In this document: positions 51,592 through 61,304 of the stretch, piece by piece
How the letters are laid out: each line of letters begins with the position of its first letter
How positions within the stretch are numbered: position 1 is the stretch's first letter
Program-made: the position numbers and the translations under genes
Notes under the pieces: model-generated
Seen by the model: the letters and a program-made list of their open reading frames with translations, nothing else
What the model was told of the DNA's origin: nothing
The model's database searches: none
From: Paenibacillus sp. FSL M7-0420
Lineage (GTDB): Bacteria; Bacillota; Bacilli; Paenibacillales; Paenibacillaceae
Assembly: GCF_038002345.1 (NCBI RefSeq)
Contig: NZ_JBBOCJ010000001.1
Coordinates: forward strand, 992,001-1,056,000
Direction of reading: 5' to 3'
DNA length: 64,000 bases

Positions 51592-52462
51592 ATGCGAGTC
51601 AATCGATTACTCTCCATGCTGCTGATCATCTCTGGTCAAGGTACGGTAACGGGCAAGGAGCTTGCTGAGCATTTCGAGGTATCCTTGCGGACGATCTACC
51701 GGGATATTGAGCAAATCAGCGAAGCCGGCATACCGGTTGCAGCGACCAGCGGCAAGGGCGGAGGATACTATATTATGGACAGCTATAATGTGAGCAATCT
51801 CTTTCTTAATGGGGATGAAGCTCATACGTTTGTAGCTGTAATGAAGAATTTACACGGCTTGTTTGGCCGAAACGAAGCTTTTAACGACATCCTGCTGAAG
51901 GTTGAACATACCTATAAGCGGGACTCCAATCAGGATAAACTGACTCTGGATTTGTCCCATTTCAGCATGGAGCAGGAGATTAAGGAGTACCTCGGGATCA
52001 TAAGCGAGGCCATCACGGAGAATAGGCTGCTGGTGTTCGACTACATCAACAGGGATATGGAATACCTGGAGCGGACTGTCGAGCCGGGTCAGAAACGACT
52101 ACCGCAGATTTAAGCTCGTGCGGATCAGGCAATTGGAGCAGGGGCCGCCGTTTGAAAAAAGAGAGCTGTCGACAGAGCGGATCGCCGATGTCATTGAGCA
52201 CAATTATTCGCAGGCGGGCATACAGGTTGTGTTGAGATTCACTTCGCGAATTGGCGCGCAGCTTTCCGAGTATTTTGAGAAAGAGAAGATTAGCCGGGGT
52301 GAAGATGGCTTCTATCTCGTTACGGATACATTTCCTCATGAGGAGGGTCTGCTGAAATTCATTCTAGGCTTCGGCAAGGAGTGCGAGCTGCTGGAGCCTC
52401 GTGTATTACGGGCGGAGCTGCAGCAATATATGCACAATATGCTTCTATCCTACAATGACTGA
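51592..52462 (+). pseudogene. Broken YafY-type HTH/WYL regulator
   Basis: First part (51592-52113): DeoR-like HTH (GTVTGKELAEHFEVSLRTIYRDIEQISEAGIPV, GKGGGYYI) and the start of a WYL domain ending ERTVEPGQ. Second part in another frame (from 52088): VRNDYRRFKLVRIRQL through LRAELQQYMHNML, the rest of the WYL domain. About 20 residues expected between the two parts (the WYL-containing strand) are missing. So a small deletion plus a frameshift disrupted it, unless the assembly is wrong here. Confidence 0.75.
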
Positions 52463-52487
52463 CCCCCTGGTGTCAGTCATTGTGTTT
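52454..52487 (+). terminator. Hairpin terminator after the WYL regulator
   Basis: AATGACTGAC pairs with GTCAGTCATT around CCCCTGGT, followed by a T-rich GTGTTTT; it includes the stop codon. Confidence 0.7.
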
Positions 52488-52556
52488 TATAGTAGGGATA
52501 TCGGCGGGACCCAATACATAACGCCGCTATAACTAGGTTAGGAGTGAACCGACTAG

Positions 52557-53474
52557 ATGAAAGCCTGCATTTTGGATGAAGATGTCAATGAATGGGGTAC
52601 GAAGGACGCGCGGACAGAACTGATATACAAGCTGCACAGATTGGAGGAAGAACAGTATATCCTACGAGAGGAAGAAAGCTTCCAAGACTTCACCGATCTG
52701 ATGCTGAGGCATATTGGTGACCCGGAGCCAGAGCTTCGTGAGCATATCTATTCTACCTTTTACATATGGCTGAAGCGCGATAATAAGTTCACAGATGAGG
52801 AAATGCGGCATCTATTGACTATTCTGATGGACGACCGGCATTTGTTCTACCAGATAGGAAGCGACGGCGACCACAGCGTACTTACCAGGGCATTCGCGGT
52901 TCTGCCGATCGCTCTTATTATGCAACGGAACAGGATTCAACCATTCTTGACGCCAAAAGACTTCCAGCATCTAAAGCGCTCGCTGCTTCGCTACCACCAG
53001 GAGGAGAAGGACCTGCGCGGTTATCTGCCAGCCGAAGGCTGGGCTCATGCCGCAGCTCACGGGGCAGATGCTCTGGAGGAGCTGATCCGCTGTACGGAAA
53101 GCGATATTGCGGTGCAGCACGAGGTATTAGAGGCGGTTACAGGGATGCTGCATAACGGTGTCCGGATTTTTGACGAGGAGGAGGATGAACGCATGGCAAG
53201 TGTTGTGGACACGATGATCAGCGAAACGCTGCTTCCGCAGCAGGAGATTGCTGACTGGATTCATAGCTTGGCGCAGTGCACGGAATGGCACGATACACGC
53301 GCACAGAGAGTCGCCAGAGTGAACGGGAAAAATATTGTGCGCAGCCTGTACTTCAGAACGATTGCCCGGAATGACGGGGATAATCTTATTCTTACCAGCG
53401 CTATGCTGACGGCTGAAGCTAAATTAAACTCTTTTAACGAGGCAAATCCTACATATGGAGGTAACGAAGCATGA
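52557..53474 (+). CDS. DUF2785-family protein
   Basis: 305 residues, all-helical. The stretch LPAEGWAHAAAHGADALEELIRC is the hallmark of DUF2785, a family of unknown function in Firmicutes. The N-terminal TDLMLRHIGDPEPELREHIYSTFYIWL suggests HEAT-like helices. TAGGAGTG precedes ATG 52557. It overlaps the next gene by 4 bp, so the two are co-translated. Confidence 0.82.
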   Translation: MKACILDEDVNEWGTKDARTELIYKLHRLEEEQYILREEESFQDFTDLMLRHIGDPEPELREHIYSTFYIWLKRDNKFTDEEMRHLLTILMDDRHLFYQIGSDGDHSVLTRAFAVLPIALIMQRNRIQPFLTPKDFQHLKRSLLRYHQEEKDLRGYLPAEGWAHAAAHGADALEELIRCTESDIAVQHEVLEAVTGMLHNGVRIFDEEEDERMASVVDTMISETLLPQQEIADWIHSLAQCTEWHDTRAQRVARVNGKNIVRSLYFRTIARNDGDNLILTSAMLTAEAKLNSFNEANPTYGGNEA

Positions 53475-54133
53475 GTACTCACTACTATTTCAGTTGGTTT
53501 AATGATGTTTTGCCAGAGAAGCTGGTTGAGTGGCTGCAGGAGGATCTACAAGACAGACAATCGCTTGTTATGATTAGCGCTCAACCCTCTGATTATGAAG
53601 ACGGGCAGATTAACTTTGAGGATATTTCTGAATGGACATGGTTAACTCAGGCTAATTTTATGTTTGATGAGAATCATTACATCGATTACCGCATGCAGAA
53701 GGAAGAAGCCCGGCAATGGATTCAGAACGCCTCGGTCATTTTTTTATGCGGGGGAGATCCGGTTCAGCAGCACGATTTTTTGGCGGAATACGAATTAACG
53801 AATGTGATTAGAAATAGCAGTGCCGTGATCTTGGGGGCCAGCGCCGGTTCGTTGAACATGTCTGCCAAATGGGTAACCTCGCATAATGCCGCTCATACCG
53901 TTGAAATAGATACCACTCAGGATGGGTTGGGCTTTGATCCGTTTGCCTATGAATCACACTCGCAACGCGACTATGCCTCGTTCGTTCAAGGCTACCTGTT
54001 CCCCTTATCGGAGGAGCTCGATGTATATGCGGCAGAGCAGGAGAGTGCAATGCGTGTAAAAGACGGCAAAATCGAAATCATGGGTCCGGTATATTATATA
54101 TCCCGCTCGAAGATTCAGAAAATAAGCGTATGA
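53471..54133 (+). CDS. Peptidase S51 / PepE-like class I glutamine amidotransferase-like protein
   Basis: 220 residues. The nucleophile elbow GASAGSLNM (Ser124) is typical of peptidase E and cyanophycinase-like serine peptidases, with FLCGGDPVQQHDFLAEY upstream as in the family and a SHSQRDYASF segment carrying His residues. Coupled to the DUF2785 gene by an ATGA overlap. Substrate unknown. Confidence 0.82.
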   Translation: MSTHYYFSWFNDVLPEKLVEWLQEDLQDRQSLVMISAQPSDYEDGQINFEDISEWTWLTQANFMFDENHYIDYRMQKEEARQWIQNASVIFLCGGDPVQQHDFLAEYELTNVIRNSSAVILGASAGSLNMSAKWVTSHNAAHTVEIDTTQDGLGFDPFAYESHSQRDYASFVQGYLFPLSEELDVYAAEQESAMRVKDGKIEIMGPVYYISRSKIQKISV

Positions 54134-54259
54134 CCACGGAGTAGTAACCGATTGCGTTAATATATTGGTTATTCCTATGAACATAATCGCTTTTATATAT
54201 TAGACCAATAAGAGATAACGACATATGATGTGTTTATCATAACGAAGGGGAATGATCTG

Positions 54260-54808
54260 ATGTCTATATATGATTTTCAGGTAACCAAGATTGGCGGGGA
54301 GACCATTGATTTATCGGTATACCTCGGAAAAGTACTCCTTATTGTAAACACAGCCAGTAAATGCAGTTATTCTCGCCAATTCGCTGATCTTCAGAAGCTT
54401 TATGACAATCATAGGGAGCAGGGCTTTGAAATCCTCGGTTTTCCTTGTAACCAATTTAATGAGAAAGAGCCGGGGAGCAACTCAGAAGTGCAGGAATACT
54501 GTACGGGCCACTTTGGAGTGACATTTCCGTTATTTGAGAAGGTGGAGGTTAGGGGGCAGAACCCGCATCCATTATTTGAGTTTTTAACGAATCAAGCGCC
54601 GTTTCAAGGTTTCGATACCCAGACTGTGAACGGTCAATGGATGCAGAATTTCCTGCAAGAAAAGTATCCTGACCTATACGCAGGGCATGGGATCAAGTGG
54701 AATTTCACAAAATTTCTGATCGGCCGGAACGGACAAGTACAGGGTAGATACGAAACACCGACGGAACCCTTTGAAATACAGCCAGCGATTGAAGCGTTGC
54801 TAGACTGA
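54260..54808 (+). CDS. Glutathione-peroxidase-family thiol peroxidase
   Basis: 182 residues. Peroxidatic Cys35 in NTASKCSYSRQFADLQKLY, the FPCNQFNEKEPGS motif and the WNFTKFLIGRNGQV motif define the family. In Firmicutes these enzymes use thioredoxin or bacillithiol systems rather than glutathione. ATG 54260 is preceded by GAAGGGG. Length slightly above the common 160 residues because of an insert near 125-140. Confidence 0.93.
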   Translation: MSIYDFQVTKIGGETIDLSVYLGKVLLIVNTASKCSYSRQFADLQKLYDNHREQGFEILGFPCNQFNEKEPGSNSEVQEYCTGHFGVTFPLFEKVEVRGQNPHPLFEFLTNQAPFQGFDTQTVNGQWMQNFLQEKYPDLYAGHGIKWNFTKFLIGRNGQVQGRYETPTEPFEIQPAIEALLD

Positions 54809-54872
54809 ATGTTGCTCCTTACCTCGTAGGGTAGTATAATCTTCCAAATATGAGGAGTGAGGAGACTGAAAA

Positions 54873-55331
54873 ATGACTGAACAAACAGTAGACAGTAGAA
54901 TAGCAACATTAGGAATCGTTCTTCCCCATGCAAGCGAACCTGCAGCTAAATATGCAAACTTCGTAAAAGTAAACGGGTTATTGTATGTTTCAGGTAAGGG
55001 CCCTGCTGGAACGCCTAAAGGCAAGTTAGGTCAAGAGTATACAACGGCAGAAGGTTATCAGTTTGCACGGCAGACTGGGATTGAAATTTTGGCTGTACTA
55101 AAAGCAGCTTTAGGTACACTGGATAAAGTGAAACGAGTTGTTAAAATTCAGGGCTTTGTTAATGCCACAGCTAATTTTGAAGAACATCATAAAGTGTTAA
55201 ATGGCTGTTCTGATCTTATGCTGGATGTTTTCGGAGAAAAAGGTATCCATGCACGTTCAGTCTTTGGAGCTGTTTCGGTTAGAGACAATCTTCCAATCAT
55301 CATTGATTCAATATTTGAGGTTGAAGAATAA
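54873..55331 (+). CDS. RidA/YjgF-family protein
   Basis: 152 residues: FVKVNGLLYVSGKGPAGTPKGKLG, LKAALGTLDKVKRVVKIQGFVNATANF and HARSVFGAVSVRDNLPIIIDSIFEVEE. RidA proteins hydrolyse reactive enamine/imine intermediates, but this longer subgroup lacks a clear version of the C-terminal Arg/Glu active site, so the function is open. GAGGAGTGAGGAGA before ATG 54873. Confidence 0.85.
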   Translation: MTEQTVDSRIATLGIVLPHASEPAAKYANFVKVNGLLYVSGKGPAGTPKGKLGQEYTTAEGYQFARQTGIEILAVLKAALGTLDKVKRVVKIQGFVNATANFEEHHKVLNGCSDLMLDVFGEKGIHARSVFGAVSVRDNLPIIIDSIFEVEE

Positions 55332-55357
55332 AGGAGAACACAGGAGGAAACCTTGGA

Positions 55358-56350
55358 ATGGACTTTCGATTAAGACTTGATGGTGCGTTAGACGATATAT
55401 ATGAACCGCTGTGGCAGTTACGGATTCAGCTCACCAATGAAGAAAAAGCGCTGCTCCGAAGCAAAAAGGTGCGGCGTCTTCATTACATTCGGCATGGCGG
55501 CGCTTCTTTCATCAATACCCACCATACCTACAGCCGCTTACAGCATACGTTGGGTGTATTTGCGCTTACAGCGCATTTTGAGCCGGATAATCGTTCGTTG
55601 CGGGCAGCCGCATTACTGCATGATATCGGACATGCGCCTTTTAGTCATACGTTAGAATCCCTTCCAGGCGTGGATCATCATGAATGGACGCGGGAGGCCG
55701 TATTTTCACAGGAGATCGTTGACATCCTAGCCCGTGCGAATATTCGTACAACAGATATTATGGACTATATAGATGGTTCGAAGCGTAGCCTACTGAGGAA
55801 CAAGGACGGAATTCTTCATGCAGATCACCTGGACTCCTGGATCAGAAGTGCATTTATCGGCGGTTATCTGACTATTTCGACTGATGAACTTTTAGAAGCG
55901 ATGAGCTATAGAAATGAAAATCTCCAGTTCACACTCGAAGCTGGCAAGCAGGTCACCGGGCTCATATGGGAAGAAGCCCGCATGCACGCTTCCCCGGCGA
56001 ATATCGGCATAAACGCGATCATGAGAAAATTGGCTGGCCGCTTAATACATAAGGATGAAATCGAAGCAGCGAAGCTGCCCATCATGACGGATACGCATAT
56101 TGAGCAGTTGCTTTGTAGTGATCCAGACACAAGGGAAGAGTATGAGCGGTTGCTTATGGAATCATGGCGAATTCGCGTGTCGCGGGAAAAGCCTGCTTTT
56201 CCAGTGGAAACGGCAGTATTGAGTAAGCTCTATCTCGCAATGCCGCTCATCCAAGGTGTGTTGATCACCGAATATTCACAAGACTGCCTCGATACGATCA
56301 ACCAACTTACAGAGCTGCTAGGCACCTACTACGTTTGGTGGGAGCTTTAA
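55358..56350 (+). CDS. HD-domain phosphohydrolase
   Basis: 330 residues. HD metal site: His63 in YSRLQHTLGVFALT, His88-Asp89 in AALLHDIGHAPFSHTLE and HADHLDSWIRSAF further on. The arrangement H...HD...D with GHAPFSH is like dGTPase/YwfO-type nucleotide hydrolases. It may hydrolyse dNTPs or another phosphoester. GGAGGAAA before the start. Confidence 0.88.
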   Translation: MDFRLRLDGALDDIYEPLWQLRIQLTNEEKALLRSKKVRRLHYIRHGGASFINTHHTYSRLQHTLGVFALTAHFEPDNRSLRAAALLHDIGHAPFSHTLESLPGVDHHEWTREAVFSQEIVDILARANIRTTDIMDYIDGSKRSLLRNKDGILHADHLDSWIRSAFIGGYLTISTDELLEAMSYRNENLQFTLEAGKQVTGLIWEEARMHASPANIGINAIMRKLAGRLIHKDEIEAAKLPIMTDTHIEQLLCSDPDTREEYERLLMESWRIRVSREKPAFPVETAVLSKLYLAMPLIQGVLITEYSQDCLDTINQLTELLGTYYVWWEL

Positions 56351-56473
56351 TATGATAGAATCTGTTACACCCGTTTTCGAACTGTGCATCAAACCTTTCT
56401 CGAATAATCACACACTGGGCTCATGTGCATATAATTGATGATATGATTATTTGTATTTCTGGAGGTTTAGCTC

Positions 56474-56959
56474 ATGCATAGGATGTATCCTTATCCGTAT
56501 TGGTTTAGAGCACAATTCGTCCCCGTTTGGGCCACTACCACACAAGAAGCACTTGAATTAATGAGGAATGCCGTACAAGGCGAACGAAATGATGAACTTT
56601 TTTATGATCAACTCATCAAACTTGCTCCCAACCAAGATCAAGTTGACGTGATTACCTCTATTCGGAATGATGAAAGAGGACATAATCAAATGTTCCGACA
56701 AATGTATAAGGAATTAACAGGACATGAAGTAACAGGAGTTAGCAACGAAGCTCCGGAGAATGTTAATTCTTATATTGCCGGGTTGCAACAAGCCTTCCAA
56801 GGTGAATTATCTGCTGTGGAGAAATATCGAAAGATATGGTTCGGTCTTCCATACGGCATTTACAAGGATACTCTGTATGGCATTATTCTGGATGAGCAAA
56901 AACATGCGGCTAAATATAACAATCTCCTGATACAAAACTTAGCTGTAAATCAGTTGTGA
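56474..56959 (+). CDS. Ferritin-like/rubrerythrin-fold protein
   Basis: 161 residues. Four-helix diiron pattern: NAVQGERNDELFYDQL, SIRNDERGHNQMFRQMYKEL, FQGELSAVEKYRKIWFGL and IILDEQKHAAKYNNLL give paired E and ExxH motifs. The MHRMYPYPYWFRAQF start is like small spore-associated ferritin-like proteins of Bacillales. GGAGG before ATG 56474, terminator after. Confidence 0.82.
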   Translation: MHRMYPYPYWFRAQFVPVWATTTQEALELMRNAVQGERNDELFYDQLIKLAPNQDQVDVITSIRNDERGHNQMFRQMYKELTGHEVTGVSNEAPENVNSYIAGLQQAFQGELSAVEKYRKIWFGLPYGIYKDTLYGIILDEQKHAAKYNNLLIQNLAVNQL

Positions 56960-56965
56960 TCCTAC

Positions 56966-57014
56966 GCACGAAGAGGCCTCTTCTCTCACAGGGAGTGGAG
57001 GGGCCTCTTTGCTC
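56966..57014 (+). terminator. Terminator after the ferritin-like gene
   Basis: AAGAGGCCTC pairs with GAGGGGCCTCTTT, closed by a TTTGCTCTG tail. From here to 57390 (about 380 bp) I see no gene or clear element. Confidence 0.7.
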
Positions 57015-57406
57015 TGTTTATGCCCTATCTTCGGACTGCGCAACAATCGTTAAGACTCTTGTTGAAAAAACTTTACTAAGCTAACGGGAAACGTTAGTCC
57101 AACAACACAACTGCAGTCTATGACTTTATTTTCTCGTTCAGATCTGCCACCATTTAAAAAGCTGACTCTCCCTTCTGTTGCGCAGTATACGTCTAATGTT
57201 CACTGGCCGCATCTCGGGCAGAGTACATAAACTGAAATTCTCTCTCAGTTGAGCAGGAATACTTAAGTCGAAAAGATTTATCACCATAAATTGCACCTTT
57301 GTTCATTGATGAGAATGAGAGTTGACTGGGTTTGAGTTAATTCACGGAACGTATTGTATAGTATTACATTTGTATATTATAATGAACAAGAAGGAGGTGC
57401 TATTTA

Positions 57407-57964
57407 TTGAATGCTATTCACATCAGGATAGGAAACAACCTGCAGCGTATTAGAAAGAATAGGCAGTTAAGCTTAGATAAGCTCGCTGATTTAACCAAGG
57501 TCAGTAAAGGTATGCTTCATCAAATTGAGCGGGGAGAAACGCAGCCCACAGTGACAACCGTGTGGAAAATTGCTACGGGACTCAATATTTCGTTCTCATC
57601 TCTGCTTAAAGAGGATGACGCAGTAGTATCCATTGCAACTCGAAAAGAAATTCCAGATTTAACAGAAGACAATGGAAAATGTAGAGTGTACTTACTGTTT
57701 CCGTTTGATCCACAGACACGTATTGAAACGTTTACGATTATTCTCAGCCCTACTTGTAACTATGTTTCATTCCCGCATAATGATGGAGTTCAAGAGTATA
57801 TTACGGTTACCTCCGGAGTGTTCAGTCTACAGATCAAGGACGAAATATACGAATTACAAGAAGGCCAGGCTATAAAATTTACAGGCAATGTTGAACATCG
57901 TTATATCAATAAATCGGACGAAGATGTGACCATACAAGTGATTATGCATTATATGGATTCTTAA
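57407..57964 (+). CDS. XRE-family regulator with cupin domain
   Basis: 185 residues, start TTG 57407 after AAGGAGGTG. N-terminal HTH: IGNNLQRIRKNRQLSLDKLADLTKVSKGMLHQIERGETQPTVTTVWKIATGL. C-terminal cupin (about 105-183): VSFPHNDGVQEYITVTSGVFSLQI ... EGQAIKFTGNVEHRYINKS. This layout is common in regulators of amino acid or polyamine metabolism. It precedes a YbaK-like gene by 30 bp. Confidence 0.9.
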   Translation: MNAIHIRIGNNLQRIRKNRQLSLDKLADLTKVSKGMLHQIERGETQPTVTTVWKIATGLNISFSSLLKEDDAVVSIATRKEIPDLTEDNGKCRVYLLFPFDPQTRIETFTIILSPTCNYVSFPHNDGVQEYITVTSGVFSLQIKDEIYELQEGQAIKFTGNVEHRYINKSDEDVTIQVIMHYMDS

Positions 57965-57994
57965 TTGCATGTAATGATTAAGGAGGAATACACG

Positions 57995-58474
57995 TTGACA
58001 AGTCAACTTAAAGATAGTGCCCAGCAGGTTCAAAACAAACTATTGGAGCTGGGGTATGCAAATCAAGTTGTAGAACTGCCTGACAGTACACGAACTGCAC
58101 AGGAAGCTGCCGATGCGATAGGCTGCGAGGTTGCGCATATAGCGAAGTCCATTATCTTTCGGCTCAAAAATGAAGATAAACCCTTATTGGTTATAGCAAG
58201 TGGAGTCAACCGGATTAACGAAAAACAAATTATCAGCCATCTGAATGACAAATTAGGGAAAGCTGACGCTGATTTTGTACGTGAACACACAGGATTTGTG
58301 ATTGGAGGCGTACCGCCTTTAGGATATAAAGAGTCAATCCTCACTTTTATTGATGAAGACTTGTTACAATACAGAGAGATATGGGCTGCTGCCGGACATC
58401 CAAGAGCAGTGTTTCAATTAACACCCGAAGAATTAATTCAAATGACAAACGGACGAGTCATCTGTGTAAAATAA
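57995..58474 (+). CDS. YbaK/ProX-type aminoacyl-tRNA deacylase
   Basis: 159 residues from TTG 57995 with AAGGAGG 8 bases ahead (the earlier in-frame TTG 57965 lacks one). Core: IGCEVAHIAKSIIFRLKNEDKPLLVIASGVNRI and GFVIGGVPPLGYKE, the substrate pocket segments of the YbaK/ProXp editing family, which hydrolyse mischarged tRNAs. Probably co-transcribed with the XRE-cupin gene. Confidence 0.9.
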   Translation: MTSQLKDSAQQVQNKLLELGYANQVVELPDSTRTAQEAADAIGCEVAHIAKSIIFRLKNEDKPLLVIASGVNRINEKQIISHLNDKLGKADADFVREHTGFVIGGVPPLGYKESILTFIDEDLLQYREIWAAAGHPRAVFQLTPEELIQMTNGRVICVK

Positions 58475-58489
58475 ATTCATGTTTACCTT

Positions 58490-58789
58490 TCTGTCAGCTC
58501 GGTAACGGGGCTGTTAGTTCTGTGTGGCGAGTATGCCCCAGGCTCGGGCAGTGTAGAGGTTGGATTTGGTATTATTCCAGACATGCACAACAAGGGGATT
58601 GCTACTGAGTCGGTTGGGGCAGTTATAGAATGGGCCTTATCATCAAAAAAAGTCCAAAAAATTGTCGCTGAGTGCCTTATTGATAACATTCCATCTATCA
58701 GAGTTCTGGAGAAATTGAATTTTACACGAACCGGAGTAGCGAACGGAATGATTAACTGTAGCCTAATATTCAAACCATATTGCTCATGA
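58490..58789 (+). pseudogene. 5'-truncated GNAT acetyltransferase
   Basis: The frame read from 58475 gives CGEYAPGSGSVEVGFGIIPDMHNKGIATESVGAVIEW and DNIPSIRVLEKLNFTRTG, the C-terminal half of a RimJ/YoaA-like GNAT with its acetyl-CoA loop. No N-terminal half and no start with ribosome site precede it: the YbaK-like gene ends just before. ATG 58583 inside would give 68 residues lacking part of the fold. Probably a remnant. Confidence 0.7.
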
Positions 58790-58816
58790 TATAATCCCAA
58801 AAAAGGGGGGATTGCG

Positions 58817-58885
58817 TTGAGCGGGTTCATAATCGTTATTCTTATTTTTATTATATTTTTTGGAGTATTCAGGAAAAAGGGGTGA
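58817..58885 (+). CDS. Possible tiny membrane protein
   Basis: 22 residues from TTG 58817, preceded by AAAAGGGGGG: one hydrophobic helix (FIIVILIFIIFFGVF) and a basic RKKG tail. The strong ribosome site is the only support. Similar in style to small sporulation membrane peptides of Bacillales. Could be chance. Confidence 0.3.
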   Translation: MSGFIIVILIFIIFFGVFRKKG

Positions 58886-59063
58886 GTCCGCTTGACCCTT
58901 CAAGCTGTATTTGTGGGAGATACCCGGGTGCGGTGATTGGCGGTGTGGGTTCAACCGATAGGCTTGCAGTCTTTGGATAAATACCGTCACCTGTGGTATG
59001 AGCAGGCAGCACCATATTACATTGCTAAGGACCTTCTGAATGCAGCAAAATGGTTGGTAGGCA

Positions 59064-59112
59064 CAATAAAGCGGACCACGCCTGAGTAGGGCAGTGTTGT
59101 CCGCTTTGCTTC
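59064..59112 (+). terminator. Terminator-like hairpin
   Basis: AAAGCGGAC near 59069 pairs with GTCCGCTTT near 59100. It stands between non-coding remnant sequence (58886-59060, no supportable gene) and the converging gene at 59160. Confidence 0.6.
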
Positions 59113-59159
59113 TCTACAGTTGTATGTTGGAGCGATTCTGAATCTCTAGCTACGCTGGA

Positions 59160-59870
59160 TTATTGCATATTTTCCGGGTTGAACTCCTTTAGGCGGATCA
59201 AAGGCTTTTTCCTCTGAATTCCTTTTTTTGTGGTGAGATGTCCTTGTTCGTCCGTTCTTCTCTTAATAAATTGTCCGGTCAAATAATTAATATCATCCTC
59301 ATCCGCCTGCTCCATGGTTACAGCACCTGTGAAATAGGTTCCGCTCGTGGAGCCAATCAAAAACCAGTCATGATCCTGATACCGAAATCTGTATTTGTTG
59401 TACCATCTCCAATTGCTGCCCCCATAATCGCTAACCAGGACAGAACCCCGGTCAATGGTCAGGCTATCAAAAGGATCGCCCCAGATGCCGCCCTCATCCG
59501 ATTGCAAAATGACATTTTTGGCGATGATCGAGAGGGTGTACGTATTGTTTTTACTGCCAAAAGCGATTAAAAGGGATCGCGGAGATGCCTCGTCCTTACC
59601 TGCATCCTTCTCTATGACTGCCGCAACATCTGCGATTCCGTCTTTATTCAGATCTCCTTCAGCAATTGCCTTCTCATCCTGGAAAGGCTCTAAAATGTGC
59701 CAACCTGCCGGAATTAGTGCATTGATATTATCTGCTTTAGCAGCTGGCTTTGGGGTATGGGTTGACGCTGCTTTTGCTTCTGCAATTTGAATTTGAGAAG
59801 AATCATTATACCCCACTATGTAGCTTAAAAGTGCAACAATACCTACGGACCTTACTATTAGTTTTTTCAT
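59160..59870 (-). CDS. Exported protein with VCBS/FG-GAP-like calcium loop
   Basis: 236 residues with an N-terminal signal segment (VRSVGIVALLSYIVGY) and then a Thr/Pro/Ala-rich stretch. EGDLNKDGIADVAAVIE is a DxNxDGxxD calcium-binding loop as in FG-GAP/VCBS or dockerin-like repeats. Later SDYGGSNWRWYNKYRFRYQDHDWFLIG is like secreted Paenibacillus proteins of unknown function. GAGG ribosome site on the minus strand. Role unknown. Confidence 0.75.
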   Translation of the reverse strand: MKKLIVRSVGIVALLSYIVGYNDSSQIQIAEAKAASTHTPKPAAKADNINALIPAGWHILEPFQDEKAIAEGDLNKDGIADVAAVIEKDAGKDEASPRSLLIAFGSKNNTYTLSIIAKNVILQSDEGGIWGDPFDSLTIDRGSVLVSDYGGSNWRWYNKYRFRYQDHDWFLIGSTSGTYFTGAVTMEQADEDDINYLTGQFIKRRTDEQGHLTTKKGIQRKKPLIRLKEFNPENMQ

Positions 59871-60045
59871 TGAGTCAGATTCACTTCCTCTTCATGTGTT
59901 TCTGCTTAGTACGTGTACCTACACTAGTATAGCGAATGGATTGATGAACATGTAACACCTTGCACACAACAAAAAAACTACAATATTGAGAGATTTATAG
60001 TTATGCAGAATTACTTTCGATGAATTAAAATAGAAAAAGAGAATC

Positions 60046-60225
60046 GGTGCGAATGCCAAGCTCCCATGAAATCCTCGGGGGTTTCGCACCTCGGAATTTG
60101 TCGAATTCTGAAAGATTGAGAGTGCTAGTTGAATGTCAAGGTGTGATTCATACTCTTCTGATATAATATTAAGGGAAAAGAAGTGGAACGATGTGTGAAA
60201 GGCATTGGTTATACACTTTTCCGCT
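60046..60225 (+). promoter_or_regulatory. Leader of CRISPR array 2
   Basis: Conserved block 60046-60105 with inverted arms GGTGCGAA (60046-60053) and TTCGCACC (60083-60090) and GAATTTGTCGAA. The end reads ATACACTTTTCCGCT before the first repeat. The middle part has diverged from the leaders of arrays 1 and 3. Confidence 0.8.
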
Positions 60226-61246
60226 GTCGCACTCTACATGAGTGCGTGGATTGAAATAATTGGAACTCAATGTTCCAGACCTTGCGAATATGTCGCACTC
60301 TACATGAGTGCGTGGATTGAAATAATGTATAGGAGTGATAAAGCATGTTGTATGCTCGTCGCACTCTACATGAGTGCGTGGATTGAAATTGAGATCGTTG
60401 CATCAATTTATGTGTGCCGTGTCTCGTCGCACTCTACATGAGTGCGTGGATTGAAATACAAATGGTTGGCCGATACCTTCCCGGTGGAGCCGGTCGCACT
60501 CTACATGAGTGCGTGGATTGAAATAGAAAAAGGAATTAACACATTTTGAAGTGCTAGGCGTCGTACTCTACATGAGTGCGTGGATTGAAATAGTCTTTAA
60601 TTCAATTACAACCGACTGCCCTTCGGGGTCGCACTCTACATGAGTGCGTGGATTGAAATTGGCAGAACATATTTGGCCCTGTAGTGCAGTTTCGTCGCAC
60701 TCTACATGAGTGCGTGGATTGAAATCGTCATACTGTTTGCAAGGTCTGTCATTTTACCCGTGTCGCACTCTACATGAGTGCGTGGATTGAAATAGAGTTG
60801 GTGCAGGGAATCGGAGACTATCCTATGTCGCACTCTACACGAGTGCGTGGATTGAAATTATAGAGTGCATGTCGAGGGCAACCTGCAAATTTGTCGCACT
60901 CTACACGAGTGCGTGGATTGAAATATTTGGGGGAACGAAGAACAAAACAAATCCTATCAAGTCGCACTCTACACGAGTGCGTGGATTGAAATCCAACCCT
61001 CAAGGATAACCGCCGTTTGGATGGGCGTGTCGCACTCTACATGAGTGCGTGGATTGAAATCGGTTATTGAAATGAATGGTGGCGGCAAAATGCCTGTCGC
61101 ACTCTACATGAGTGCGTGGATTGAAATTTGAAGTTTCGACCGGACCGGGAGGAATAATCCTCGTCGCACTCTACACGAGTGCGTGGATTGAAATTCCATC
61201 GACTGGATGATATAGAATACCGTTTTTGGGTCGCACTCTGCACGAG
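60226..61246 (+). CRISPR. CRISPR array 2, type I-C-like, 15 full repeats plus one partial
   Basis: Fifteen 32-nt repeats, spacers of 33-36 nt, and a final repeat at 61230 broken off after 17 bases, marking the leader-distal end. Same stem arms and tail as array 1, but loop TACAT in repeats 1-9, 13 and 14 and TACAC in repeats 10-12 and 15. Repeat 6 has one stem change (GTCGTACTC). No cas gene nearby. Confidence 0.97.
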
Positions 61247-61304
61247 TTCTTCACGTCTGTTAAATATATCCCCCTTTTTTTAATGATAAAGGAGGCCCCC
61301 TACC

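Noticed and set aside
58903..59064. Possible coding remnant (WVQPIGLQSLDKYRHLWYEQ)
   Set aside because: No start or ribosome site and no family recognised; may be a scrap of a lost gene but not supportable.
60205..60441. Peptide with repeated VALYMSAWIEI
   Set aside because: Plus-strand translation of the array 2 repeats, not a repeat protein.
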